Assembly: GCA_030655145.1 (NCBI GenBank)
Contig: JAURWD010000203.1
Location: 1-33,650, forward strand
Reading direction: 5' to 3'
Length of the DNA stretch: 33,650 nucleotides
From: Ferruginibacter sp.
GTDB lineage: Bacteria; Bacteroidota; Bacteroidia; Chitinophagales; Chitinophagaceae
Part shown: piece by piece, positions 15,813 through 23,763 of the stretch
Layout: each line of letters opens with the position of its first letter
How positions within the stretch are numbered: position 1 is the first letter of the stretch
Translations under genes and position numbers: made by a program
The notes under the pieces: generated by a model
Databases searched by the model: none
Seen by the model: the letters and a program-made list of their open reading frames with translations, nothing else
What the model was told of the DNA's origin: nothing

Positions 15813-16616
15813 ATGAAAAAAATGCTAGAGCTTTTCCAGGAATATCCCGAGATATTTTATACAGTAATGGTTTTTTTGATCTGCATGTTTTGTTTTTTTA
15901 TCAACTACATGTCAGGTCGCTATAAAGCACGGCGATTGAAATTTTATAAGGATATTTTCGGGATGCGGAACTCGCATGAACGGGCTGTGTTAAAGGCGCA
16001 ACTTGACATGCAGGAATACACGTCCCAGATGATCTCGCGGGAAGTACACGACAACATCGGGCAAAATTTATCCCTGGCCAAACTGATCTTGAACATGCAG
16101 GCATTTGAAGACCCGGTAGAGTCGGGGGTGCAGGTAAATAATTCCATTGGGGTGATTCGCCTGGCTATGAAGGACCTGGTCCTGGTTTCGGAAGCCATCA
16201 ACTCCGATATAATGGTCCACAATGGACTTGTAAAAGCAGTCGAAGCGGAGGTAAGGAAATTAAATAATTCACAGGCCTATAAAATAACGTATGATATAAG
16301 TGGTTATGTTGTGTTCCTGGAAGGGCCTAATGAAATTTTGTTATATCGCATCGTACAGGAATCGTTGCAAAACATTATTAAACATGCCAATGCTACGTTG
16401 ATATCCATCCACCTGTATTATTACGCGACTTATTTTAAGTTAGCCATACAAGACAATGGAAATGGCTTTGCTTCGAGCGATATCAGTCGTGGCCTGGGGT
16501 TGATCAATATCCAGAACAGGTGTGCCGAACTTAAAGGGACCTGTTCTATCATCAGCAATCATGCAGGCACCCAACTTTACATAGAAATTCCTTCAAAACC
16601 ACCTGTTTATGCATAA
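15813..16616 (+). CDS. Small membrane-anchored sensor histidine kinase (NarL-type, HisKA_3)
   Basis: A 267-residue kinase with one membrane segment near residues 13-33 (FYTVMVFLICMFCFFINYMSG), no periplasmic sensor domain, then the dimerisation/phosphoacceptor helix with His79 in ISREVHDNIGQNLSLAKL, an HATPase with the N-box (QESLQNIIKHANAT), DNGNGF and RGLGLINIQNR G-boxes. It should phosphorylate the response regulator encoded next, which overlaps it by 8 bases. The upstream TTG at 15729 would extend the frame by 28 residues; the ATG at 15813 is likelier. The missing sensor domain suggests it senses the membrane, an intracellular cue, or a partner protein, perhaps the downstream membrane proteins. 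Confidence 0.88.
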   Translation: MKKMLELFQEYPEIFYTVMVFLICMFCFFINYMSGRYKARRLKFYKDIFGMRNSHERAVLKAQLDMQEYTSQMISREVHDNIGQNLSLAKLILNMQAFEDPVESGVQVNNSIGVIRLAMKDLVLVSEAINSDIMVHNGLVKAVEAEVRKLNNSQAYKITYDISGYVVFLEGPNEILLYRIVQESLQNIIKHANATLISIHLYYYATYFKLAIQDNGNGFASSDISRGLGLINIQNRCAELKGTCSIISNHAGTQLYIEIPSKPPVYA

Positions 16617-17259
16617 AACGATTATTCTTGCTGACGATCACATTTTACTTCGCGATGCTCTTGTCAATCTCATTAATACATTCCCGGAGTTTACGGTGAT
16701 CAAGGTTGCAGCCGATGGAACAGAAGTGGTAAAAGAGATACAGTCGGGGACAGTTCCGGACATGGTGGTGCTTGACCTGGCGATGCCTAAAATGGATGGT
16801 TTTGAAACAGCGGCCTGGCTCAAAATGAATCACCCACAAATAAGGATCGTGGTATTGACGATGTATGATTCGGAGATCGCCTTGATACGCTTGTTGCAAG
16901 TGGGCGTTAGAGCCTTTCTCAAAAAAGATATTCACCCAACAGATCTGAAGATCGCCCTGGTTTCAGTTGCCAGTGATGGTTATTTCTATTCTCATCAAAC
17001 TACTGCAAAACTTGGTTCCCTATTTGAAAAATCAAACGACAATCATCACTCAGTCGATAAATCACTCCTCACCGATAAAGAGATCAAATTCATCAAATAC
17101 GCCTGCAGTGAATTAACCTACAAGGAAATCGCGATGGAGATGAAACTTACACCCCGCATCATAGACAATTACCGGGATTCGCTTTTTGATAAACTGAACG
17201 TCAAGAGTAGGGTAGGCCTCGCTTTGTATGCCGTAAAAAACGGGGTAGTCTCTTTTTAG
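16609..17259 (+). CDS. NarL/FixJ-family response regulator
   Basis: A 216-residue two-domain transcription regulator. The receiver domain has the acidic pair Asp9/Asp10, phosphoacceptor Asp56 in VVLDLAMPKMDG, the conserved Thr in VLTMYDSE and Lys in FLKKDI. The C-terminal LuxR-type helix-turn-helix is LTDKEIKFIKYACSELTYK followed by EIAMEMKLTPRIIDNYRDSLFDKLNV. Its ATG lies inside the kinase gene (8-base overlap), so the pair is translationally coupled. Targets are unknown; the co-oriented membrane-protein genes 140 bases downstream are natural candidates. Confidence 0.93.
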   Translation: MHKTIILADDHILLRDALVNLINTFPEFTVIKVAADGTEVVKEIQSGTVPDMVVLDLAMPKMDGFETAAWLKMNHPQIRIVVLTMYDSEIALIRLLQVGVRAFLKKDIHPTDLKIALVSVASDGYFYSHQTTAKLGSLFEKSNDNHHSVDKSLLTDKEIKFIKYACSELTYKEIAMEMKLTPRIIDNYRDSLFDKLNVKSRVGLALYAVKNGVVSF

Positions 17260-17400
17260 CCTGCAAAAAATCTCATCAAAACATTCTTAATCAAACAGAC
17301 GTACCGGGTATCCAGCTGCAATATCACTCAGCGAAGCTGCATACATACATATGTACAACCGTGATAATATTTGATTAGTTTTAAGAAATTATTATCGCTT

Positions 17401-18375
17401 ATGGAGATGAAGCACTTTCACAGGCTACACGAGGAGGGCGCTATTTCAACCGCCTCCTATGAAAAAATATTAGCCGCGGGCAACAGCCGGCAGCTCTCAG
17501 TACATTGGGAATTAAAGACCCTACTTTACCTCGGGGTTTTACTGTTGAGTTCTGGCCTTGGTATACTTGTTTATAAGAATATTGATACCATCGGCCACCA
17601 GGTAATTCTTTTGTTCCTCGCGTTGGTTTGTGCGGGCAGTTTCTATTATTGTAACCGGAATAAAAAACCCTTCTCTTTTGCGAAAGTGAGTTCACCCAAT
17701 GCATGGTTTGACTACATCCTTTTACTCGGCTGCTGCACCTTCATCACCTTTGTGGCTTACCTCCAGTTTCAATACCAGGTATTTGGCAATCGATACGGGC
17801 TGGCAACTTTTTTTCCTACCATTATACTTTTTTTTTCCGCCTATTACTTCGATCACCTGGGTGTGTTGAGTATGGCTGTCACCAGCTTCGCCGGCTGGCT
17901 GGGCCTCACGATCACACCACTTCATGTATTGGAAGCAAACGATTTTAATAACCTGCGCATCATTTATACGGGCCTGTTTCTTGGAAGTTTATTGTTGTTG
18001 GTGGCCTGGCTTACAGCGAAAAGAAAATTCAAGGCGCACTTTGAATTTACCTATACAAATTTCGGTTTGCACCTGCTGCTGATTTCCTGCCTGGCGGCAA
18101 TGTTTTATTATTCGGGTATCTCGCTGGTTTGGTTCCTGTTGATAGCAGGCATCTGTTATGTGTACTACCTGAAAGCCACCAGGGATAAATCATTTTACCT
18201 CTTGTTAGTCATCGCGTTTTACGCGTACATTTCTTTTAGTTATGTGTTTGTGCAATTGATTAGCCTGGGTGGCAGTGATGCGGGCATCTACCTCGGGTTC
18301 CTATACTTCATCGGCTCGGCAATTGGAATGTTGGTATTCCTTATCATGTCACACAAAAAATTGAAAGCTTTATGA
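17401..18375 (+). CDS. Multi-pass membrane protein, DUF2157-like
   Basis: A 324-residue protein with about nine hydrophobic segments. The cytoplasmic N-terminus (MKHFHRLHEEGAISTASYEKI) has the short helical LxxxGxI pattern that opens DUF2157 proteins. Function is unknown. It overlaps the next gene by 4 bases (ATGA), and the two have matching layouts, so they probably form a two-part membrane complex. The ATG at 17401 is used instead of the TTG at 17371; a TAGTTTTA stretch at 17376-17383 just before it resembles a -7 box. It follows the two-component pair by 140 bases with no terminator seen. Confidence 0.7.
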   Translation: MEMKHFHRLHEEGAISTASYEKILAAGNSRQLSVHWELKTLLYLGVLLLSSGLGILVYKNIDTIGHQVILLFLALVCAGSFYYCNRNKKPFSFAKVSSPNAWFDYILLLGCCTFITFVAYLQFQYQVFGNRYGLATFFPTIILFFSAYYFDHLGVLSMAVTSFAGWLGLTITPLHVLEANDFNNLRIIYTGLFLGSLLLLVAWLTAKRKFKAHFEFTYTNFGLHLLLISCLAAMFYYSGISLVWFLLIAGICYVYYLKATRDKSFYLLLVIAFYAYISFSYVFVQLISLGGSDAGIYLGFLYFIGSAIGMLVFLIMSHKKLKAL

Positions 18376-19523
18376 TCGCCTATAACAATGAATGGCTGAA
18401 GAATATCCAGGCGATTGAATCCGTAGACGCCGCGGGCAAAGAACGCCTGATTACACCCGAAGAGACCCAGGCCATCCGACAGAAATTAACGATAGGGTTT
18501 TACACGCCGAATACCTTTATTCGCATCGGACTCTTCCTGCTGACCCTGGTGATCTGCTTGTTTTCGTATGGATTTATCAGTCTTTTTGTAATGGCCTCAT
18601 TAGAAAAAGGTTTAGCAGCGATAGCCATTTTTTTTGGACTGGTTAGTTATGGTGCCCTGGAATACCTTATCCGAACCAAGCAGCATTTTAAGTCTGGCGG
18701 CGACGACGCCCTTTTATGGCTCGCAGCTTCTTTTATCTCAGGTGGACTCTACATATTGACCGACCCAACTCCTTTACAGAACTGTTTGCTGATTCTTGTA
18801 ATTGCCGTTGGCGCAACCTTGCGATTCACCGACAGGGTGATGACGGCAGTTGCTGTGCTATCTTTTTTTGGGGCGATCTTTTACCTTTTCGGTAGTTATG
18901 GAGCTTTTTTCAGGGCGATTCTACCGTTTGTATGTATGGTCGTGGCTTTGCTGCTTTATTTCGGCACAAAACGGCTTCGTCATGTGGAAGCTACAAAGCT
19001 TTATTCAGCTAATCTTGATGTAGTAGCTGTTCTTTCTCTTGTCATTTGTTACGTTGCCGGAAACTATTTTGTTGTAAGGGAATTAAGCATCGGTTTATTC
19101 CAGCTTAATTTAGTTGAAGGTGCGCCGCTGCCTTTTGGTTGGATCTTTTGGACCGTGACCTGCATGTTGCCACTCATCTACCTCGGTGTTGGAATTAAAC
19201 AAAAAGACCGGCTGTTGATCCGTACCGGTTTACTACTGGTTGCTGTTTCGCTCGTAACCTTGAAATATTATTTATTCATCGCTTCGGTTGAAGTCCTCAT
19301 TACGTTGTTGGGCTTGCTTTTGCTTGCGACGGCTTATGGCTTGATCAAATTCCTCTCAACACCAAGATTTGGGTTTGTGTACAAAGAAACCGAAGAAGAA
19401 GAGGGTGCTCAATTGGAATCACTGGTGATTGCTGAAACATTTTCACCCGTGGTTGCTCCGGCGGATCCTGCCCGGTTTGGCGGTGGAAATTTTGGAGGAG
19501 CCGGTTCCAGCGGGGAGTTTTAA
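18372..19523 (+). CDS. Multi-pass membrane protein, DUF2157/DUF4401-like, with a Gly-rich C-terminal tail
   Basis: A 383-residue protein. A soluble N-terminal ~50 residues (ending LTIGFYTPNTF) precede about ten hydrophobic segments, then an acidic linker (YKETEEEEG) and a tail ending FGGGNFGGAGSSGEF. Such glycine-rich endings also close many small TPM-domain (YgcG-like) exported proteins; that likeness is only in composition. It is coupled to the preceding gene by an ATGA overlap. No catalytic motif was recognised. The 1.4-kb repeat region begins within about 20 bases of its stop codon. Confidence 0.68.
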   Translation: MIAYNNEWLKNIQAIESVDAAGKERLITPEETQAIRQKLTIGFYTPNTFIRIGLFLLTLVICLFSYGFISLFVMASLEKGLAAIAIFFGLVSYGALEYLIRTKQHFKSGGDDALLWLAASFISGGLYILTDPTPLQNCLLILVIAVGATLRFTDRVMTAVAVLSFFGAIFYLFGSYGAFFRAILPFVCMVVALLLYFGTKRLRHVEATKLYSANLDVVAVLSLVICYVAGNYFVVRELSIGLFQLNLVEGAPLPFGWIFWTVTCMLPLIYLGVGIKQKDRLLIRTGLLLVAVSLVTLKYYLFIASVEVLITLLGLLLLATAYGLIKFLSTPRFGFVYKETEEEEGAQLESLVIAETFSPVVAPADPARFGGGNFGGAGSSGEF

Positions 19524-19544
19524 GCACCTGGGTTACCAAAAACG

Positions 19545-19686
19545 AAAAAGCCGTTAAAATGGTGATCCAATCCACTTTAACGACTCTCGAAAACTTGACA
19601 CTGAGAACCCTATAATAAGTTGTAAAAATCTTTTTGTTTCCCCGCTCTATCACTGCTTCATTCTTCATGTTTCCTAAATTATGCCA
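19545..19686 (-). repeat. Intergenic hairpin repeat, copy 1
   Basis: First of four copies of a ~142-base element, given in the orientation in which its hairpin precedes a T-tract. The hairpin arms lie at 19552-19562 and 19572-19582, with one substitution that leaves an A-C mismatch on plus RNA but a G-U pair on minus RNA. In minus orientation an open frame beginning MKNEAVIERGNKK reads through the unit without a stop into the DUF gene. Confidence 0.85.
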
Positions 19687-19811
19687 AATCTTAACTGATT
19701 GATTTTAAAGTAGTTAGGTGTTGTTCCCATGGCCATAATTCCAAAGTTGGGACTGGTATTCCATTTTTAAGGAAAAAAATAAGCTAGATGTTTTGTTGGG
19801 TTACCACAAAC

Positions 19812-19953
19812 AAAAAAGCCGTTAAAATGGTGATCCAATCCATCTTAACGACTCTCGAAAACTTAACACTGAGAACCCTATAATAAGTTGTAAAAATCTT
19901 TTTGTTTCCCTGCTCTATCGCTGCTTCATTCTTTATGTTCCTAAACTATGCCA
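19812..19953 (-). repeat. Intergenic hairpin repeat, copy 2
   Basis: Second copy, its hairpin 268 bases from that of copy 1. Arms are 19820-19830 and 19840-19850 with one substitution that again keeps pairing only on the minus strand. The frame that starts with ATG in copies 1 and 3 starts with ATA here. Downstream flank diverges from copies 1 and 3 beyond about 19953. Confidence 0.85.
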
Positions 19954-20295
19954 ATACCTTAAGATATTGATTAGTAGCCACTTAGGATTGTTGCAGGTAG
20001 GTATTGTTCCTAATAGCAGACGTGAATTCTATTTTTGAGACAATTTGAGAAGCTCAGGAGAGGAGCACAAAAAGAACATTCAAAACTACATCCCTTCAGT
20101 GTCGGTCTTTTACAAACGAAAAGCTGGGTGCGTTATGACTCGCCAGCTTGCTTCAAGTCGATAGGTTCAAAACTGACGCAATCTGCCTGGTGCATCAAGC
20201 GTATGCAATTATGATTAAGTTCAGTCCAGGTTGAACAATTCCGTTGGTCCATCATAAGACAAGGGAGAAAGTAAGTGTGCAAAGATTACGCAAAC

Positions 20296-20438
20296 AAAAA
20301 AGCCGTTAAAATGGTGATCCAATCCATTTTAACGACTCTCGAAAACTTAACACTGAAAACCCTATAATAAGTTGTAAAAATCTTTTTGTTCCCCCGCTCT
20401 ATCGCTGCTTCATTCTTCATGTTTCCTAAATTATGCCA
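20296..20438 (-). repeat. Intergenic hairpin repeat, copy 3
   Basis: Third copy, with a perfect 11-base hairpin (20304-20314 with 20324-20334). Together with ~110 bases of flank it matches copy 1 and its flank at roughly 96% by eye, so copies 3-4 are a duplicate of block 1-2. A 44-residue minus-strand frame spans 20286-20420. Confidence 0.85.
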
Positions 20439-20563
20439 AACATTAACTGATTGATTTTGAAGTAGTTAGATGTTGTTCCCGTGGCCATAATTCCAAAGTT
20501 GGGACTGGTATTCCATTTTTAAGTAAAAAAATAACCTAGATGTTTTGTTGGGTTACCACAAAC

Positions 20564-20703
20564 AAAAAAGCCGTTAAAATGGTGATCCAATCCATCTTAA
20601 CGACTCTCTAAAAATTAACACTGAGACCTTATAATTAGTTATAATAACCTTTTTTAATACCGCTTCATTCTCCTCTTTAATTTAAAGTTCCTAAATAATG
20701 CCA
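20564..20703 (-). repeat. Intergenic hairpin repeat, copy 4 (diverged)
   Basis: Fourth copy, its hairpin 268 bases from that of copy 3. The hairpin half is intact (arms 20572-20582 and 20592-20602, same substitution as copy 2), while the other half has several short deletions and substitutions. This uneven decay points to the hairpin as the constrained part. Confidence 0.8.
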
Positions 20704-20938
20704 ATCCATAAATGATTGGTTATCAATATCAAATTTGTTCAGCCAATTAAAACCGCTCTCTTTTCGAGAAATTATTTCCCTAAAGTGGAAGTTTTTCGAA
20801 TTTTGAAATATCATTTTGCCCTTGCTTTTAGTGTGCTGCCAGCATCCAGATTAGTCACATTTTTTTCACAAGACACGTAATCGCCCAAGGGCTACCTTCA
20901 ATTTCGCTACTTTTAAAACCTAAAACCACCCAGCCAGC

Positions 20939-22087
20939 ATGCACCAAGTTTATGTACGAAAACCATCCCTCCTGGTTTTCCTTCTGCTCTTATCATTTTC
21001 TTCCCTTTTTGCCCAAGGAAAATTTAACCTGAAATTTAAAAACTCCGCTGTTTTCGCCGGTATAGAGGTTGGATCGAAGGGCGTGAAAATGTCCGTACTG
21101 GAAATCGGTAAAAATGCGCAGAAGACCGGCGCGGTCAATCCCCTCAAAGATTCTTCAGTCAACACCGACTTCATCACGTTCTCCGCCTCAACGTTTCAAC
21201 AAACCCTGGATGCCTTGCATTACCTGTTCGAAATAGCTTTGAATCAATACAATATTCCGGCTGAACATATCTTTACCGCGGTTAGCAGCGGCGTAAAAAT
21301 GCAGGCCGACAAAGAAGCAAAAGCAGATTGGATCACGACGCTTTCAGATTCCTTTTCAGTAAGGGCCAATGATCCTGCCCGTCGCCTCTCCGTGATTGAC
21401 ATTAAGGAGGAAGCACGGTTAAGCCATCTCGGCATTGTTCCCGACGCACGTCGATACACCACATTCTTAATTGACATTGGAAGTGGTAACAGTAAGGGAG
21501 GATATTTCCCAAATGGAAATACGAAAGACCTGAAATTATTTCAACTCAACTGGGGTACAAAAAGTACCACCAACGCCACTGAAAAAAGATGCGAAGAAGA
21601 CAAGAGTCTTGCCAATTTTAACAAGCAACTTTATCGCGTTTTAGCCGGCGCAGCTAACACAGAAGTGGTATATGCTGTAAATGAAAGTGGCGCCTACGCG
21701 ATGAGTGACTACATAGCTTTTAGCGGAGGCATCAGCTGGTCAGTAGCTACTTTATTATATCCAGAATTAATTGACAATGCGGTTGTGCCGGTTACTTATC
21801 CCGAAGTGGAACGCTTGTACGAAATGTTGTTCTCACGCTACAATTCTTTGTCGCCGGATGCACTGGTAAAAAGCATCGCAGATAAATCTTTGGACAAAGT
21901 GATGATCGGTAAAGAAGTAAAAAGGGTGCACCAGGTATTTGATCAGCGTTCTTTGCTGGCAGGCACGGGTTTGTTGTTGAAGATCATGCGCCAGTTTGAA
22001 GGCATCTATGAGAAGAAACAATTTTACCTCGTAAAGAATGGGCAGGTGGGTTGGATCTCGGCGTACGTAGATGAACAAGTAAAATAA
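20939..22087 (+). CDS. Exported Ppx/GppA-like (ASKHA-fold) protein of unknown function
   Basis: A 382-residue protein with a clear signal peptide (LLVFLLLLSFSSLFAQ, cleavage near residue 26). The mature part has ASKHA phosphate-loop patterns: FAGIEVGSKGVKMSVLEIG near the start, a mid-chain KEEARLSHLGI that recalls the EEAR block of exopolyphosphatases, FLIDIGSGNSKGGYF as the second phosphate loop, and AFSGGISWSVATLL where adenosine-motif glycines fall. Known Ppx/GppA enzymes are cytoplasmic and hydrolyse polyphosphate or pppGpp; an exported version would act where ATP is scarce, so substrate and activity are open. It lies 41 bases before the coiled-coil gene on the same strand and probably is cotranscribed with it. 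Fold assignment is motif reading only. Confidence 0.6.
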   Translation: MHQVYVRKPSLLVFLLLLSFSSLFAQGKFNLKFKNSAVFAGIEVGSKGVKMSVLEIGKNAQKTGAVNPLKDSSVNTDFITFSASTFQQTLDALHYLFEIALNQYNIPAEHIFTAVSSGVKMQADKEAKADWITTLSDSFSVRANDPARRLSVIDIKEEARLSHLGIVPDARRYTTFLIDIGSGNSKGGYFPNGNTKDLKLFQLNWGTKSTTNATEKRCEEDKSLANFNKQLYRVLAGAANTEVVYAVNESGAYAMSDYIAFSGGISWSVATLLYPELIDNAVVPVTYPEVERLYEMLFSRYNSLSPDALVKSIADKSLDKVMIGKEVKRVHQVFDQRSLLAGTGLLLKIMRQFEGIYEKKQFYLVKNGQVGWISAYVDEQVK

Positions 22088-22127
22088 TTTTTTTCCCACC
22101 TTTTAGAAATACTGGTACCGTTTATAG

Positions 22128-23063
22128 ATGAAGGATTTCAAAACCTCCTTGCTGTTTCTTTTGTCCTTGCTGCTCCTGCTGGCAGTGTCGCTGCTTGGTA
22201 CGGTGGTTTATCATTTTTATTATAGAACACCCACCTACAAACCAGTCCTCGAACTGAGTGCTAAAAACGATATCATCATCGCTTCTTCTTCCCGGGATTC
22301 TTTGTATCAACGCTACACCGTTGAGCTTCAAAACCTCGGCAATCGACTTGACACAACTTTTATAAAAGCGGATTCGGTCAATACGGATTTCGAATCGCGG
22401 ATCAATGATTTTTACCGGTTGAGAGAAGAGATCGCTTCCATCCTGAAAAAAGAAAATATACATCCAGACCTCGAAACCGCAGGCTTGAAAATTAAAGAGC
22501 TTCAGTCAAAATTGTCGTCGATGCAATTTGTAAACAGGGACATTGAAGCGGAGAATAAAAGATTGGTGCAGGTGATTGCTCAATTGAAAAAGCAGGAAAC
22601 GAACATTATCCCGCAGGAAGTTGCAAAGTCGCCCCGGCCAGTCATCACGAGGTTGCGGCACAACCGCTTAGAAAATTTTTCCGTTAGCGATTTGAATTTT
22701 GTGGCGATCACGACTGATGAAGTTAAAAAGCAACAGGAAACGCGGGACGCAAAACTGGCTGATAAATGGGCCGGCTCGTTTTCATTACATCATTCCCAAT
22801 CTACTAAAGACTCAGAAGTAATGTTGGTGATTGTACAGCCCAATGGAAAAGTTTTCCAGGGATCCACCTGGGATGTTGGATCATTTGCAACAGCAGAAGG
22901 CAAAAAAATTTACAGTCGAAAATTCAACGTTGATTATAAAAAAGGCGACAATAAAAAACTGGCATTCTCAATTGCAGGCGACGAGTTCCAGGCAGGCACT
23001 TATGTGATGCAGGTTTATCAAAACGGGACATTGATCGGTCGCACACAACGCATGTTATTGTAA
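22128..23063 (+). CDS. Membrane-anchored coiled-coil protein with C-terminal beta domain, unknown function
   Basis: A 311-residue protein. Residues ~7-30 form one membrane segment (LLFLLSLLLLLAVSLLGTVVY), with the rest presumably periplasmic. Residues ~50-165 are charged and helical with heptad-like spacing (LREEIASILKKE, LKIKELQSKLSSMQ, IEAENKRLVQVIAQLKKQ), a likely coiled coil. After a basic linker, the last ~100 residues alternate in a way that suggests a beta-sandwich (VMLVIVQPNGKVFQGSTWDVG, GTYVMQVYQNGTLIGRTQRMLL). No known family was recognised. It probably forms an envelope complex with the exported Ppx-like protein encoded just upstream. It ends 14 bases from the stop of the convergent next gene. 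Confidence 0.65.
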   Translation: MKDFKTSLLFLLSLLLLLAVSLLGTVVYHFYYRTPTYKPVLELSAKNDIIIASSSRDSLYQRYTVELQNLGNRLDTTFIKADSVNTDFESRINDFYRLREEIASILKKENIHPDLETAGLKIKELQSKLSSMQFVNRDIEAENKRLVQVIAQLKKQETNIIPQEVAKSPRPVITRLRHNRLENFSVSDLNFVAITTDEVKKQQETRDAKLADKWAGSFSLHHSQSTKDSEVMLVIVQPNGKVFQGSTWDVGSFATAEGKKIYSRKFNVDYKKGDNKKLAFSIAGDEFQAGTYVMQVYQNGTLIGRTQRMLL

Positions 23064-23077
23064 GGTATCTTTAAATC

Positions 23078-23635
23078 CTACTTCACATACAGTTTATAGG
23101 TTCCTTTAATTTCGCCCGCACCTTTTTTATCCCATATGCGAAAACTCACTACCAGCGGTTTACGCTTGTCTTTAATTTCCGGGATCATGGTATTGAGGGT
23201 GATATAACGGGCATCATTACCCGCAACACCGGTTTCGTCAAATGCGCTAAAAAAATCCTCCGTGATAAGAATCTCTTCACCGCTGATCGATTTTACAACC
23301 TGCTGGCTACCGGGATAAACGCGGCCTTCAATTTCGTTCCAGCCACTGTCGACGATCAGGAGCAAATTGACGTTCTGGTTGAGATTGATCTTGTTGCCTT
23401 GAGGAACGGGGGTTTCATCATCAAAGACCAGGTAAGCTTCTGACACCTGGAAGCCATTGCTTGAAAATTTTATTTCGTTCCTGATGGCATCGTCGGCATC
23501 AGGATTACCCGAATTTTTAGTTCTTTTGGAAATGCTTGGTTTACTAAGCGACTTTTTCTTTTGAGCAAGAACTGTGTCGCTGACGATAAAAAACATACAG
23601 GCAAGAGCAATGGCCCTGGTTAAAAGGTTTTTCAT
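23078..23635 (-). CDS. Exported beta-rich protein, unknown function
   Basis: A 185-residue protein with a signal peptide (MKNLLTRAIALACMFFIVSD onward, ending LAQ), a short basic linker (KKKSLSKPSISKRTK) and a ~140-residue domain of alternating polarity (EAYLVFDDETPVPQGNKI, VNLLLIVDSGWNEIEGRVYPG, PLVVSFRIWDKKG, IKGTYKLYVK) that suggests a beta-sandwich. No known family was recognised. It converges on the coiled-coil gene, whose C-terminal domain has a similar strand pattern and a comparable closing strand; this may reflect a shared fold. The ATG at 23635 is used because the signal peptide starts there; an in-frame ATG at 23647 adds four residues. Confidence 0.65.
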   Translation of the reverse strand: MKNLLTRAIALACMFFIVSDTVLAQKKKSLSKPSISKRTKNSGNPDADDAIRNEIKFSSNGFQVSEAYLVFDDETPVPQGNKINLNQNVNLLLIVDSGWNEIEGRVYPGSQQVVKSISGEEILITEDFFSAFDETGVAGNDARYITLNTMIPEIKDKRKPLVVSFRIWDKKGAGEIKGTYKLYVK

Positions 23636-23763
23636 ATTAAATAACATTAGGATAGTGTGTAAACTATTTTAACGTCGATTGCTGCAATTCATTGTACAGA
23701 CCTGGGTTTTGTCGCTTCGGGGAAAATGTGAAACAGTAATTGGTTTTCATTGAATGACATGAT

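Larger units (their letters stand above)
19524..20938. other. 1.4-kb gene-poor region holding the four-copy repeat array
   Basis: No convincing gene lies between the DUF2157-type gene and the Ppx-like gene. Apart from the repeats, 19975-20290 is unique sequence with a 40-codon minus-strand frame (20133-20255) of uncertain meaning and a GCTGG/CCAGC inverted pair, and 20704-20938 is AT-rich leader sequence of the next gene with a TACTTTTA stretch (20908-20915) that could be its -7 box. I recognise no transposase remnant or tRNA. Confidence 0.7.

Noticed and set aside
17347-17356. TACATATGTA palindrome before the first DUF2157-type gene
   Set aside because: Short AT-rich palindrome within a simple ACAT-rich stretch; not convincing as an operator.
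19345-19668. 107-codon minus-strand frame running from repeat copy 1 into the DUF2157-type gene
   Set aside because: Most of it is antisense to a well-supported gene, and the equivalent frame is broken or lacks a start in the other repeat copies.
19545-20703. CRISPR array
   Set aside because: Units are ~142 bases, spacers unequal and partly homologous, and no cas gene is present.
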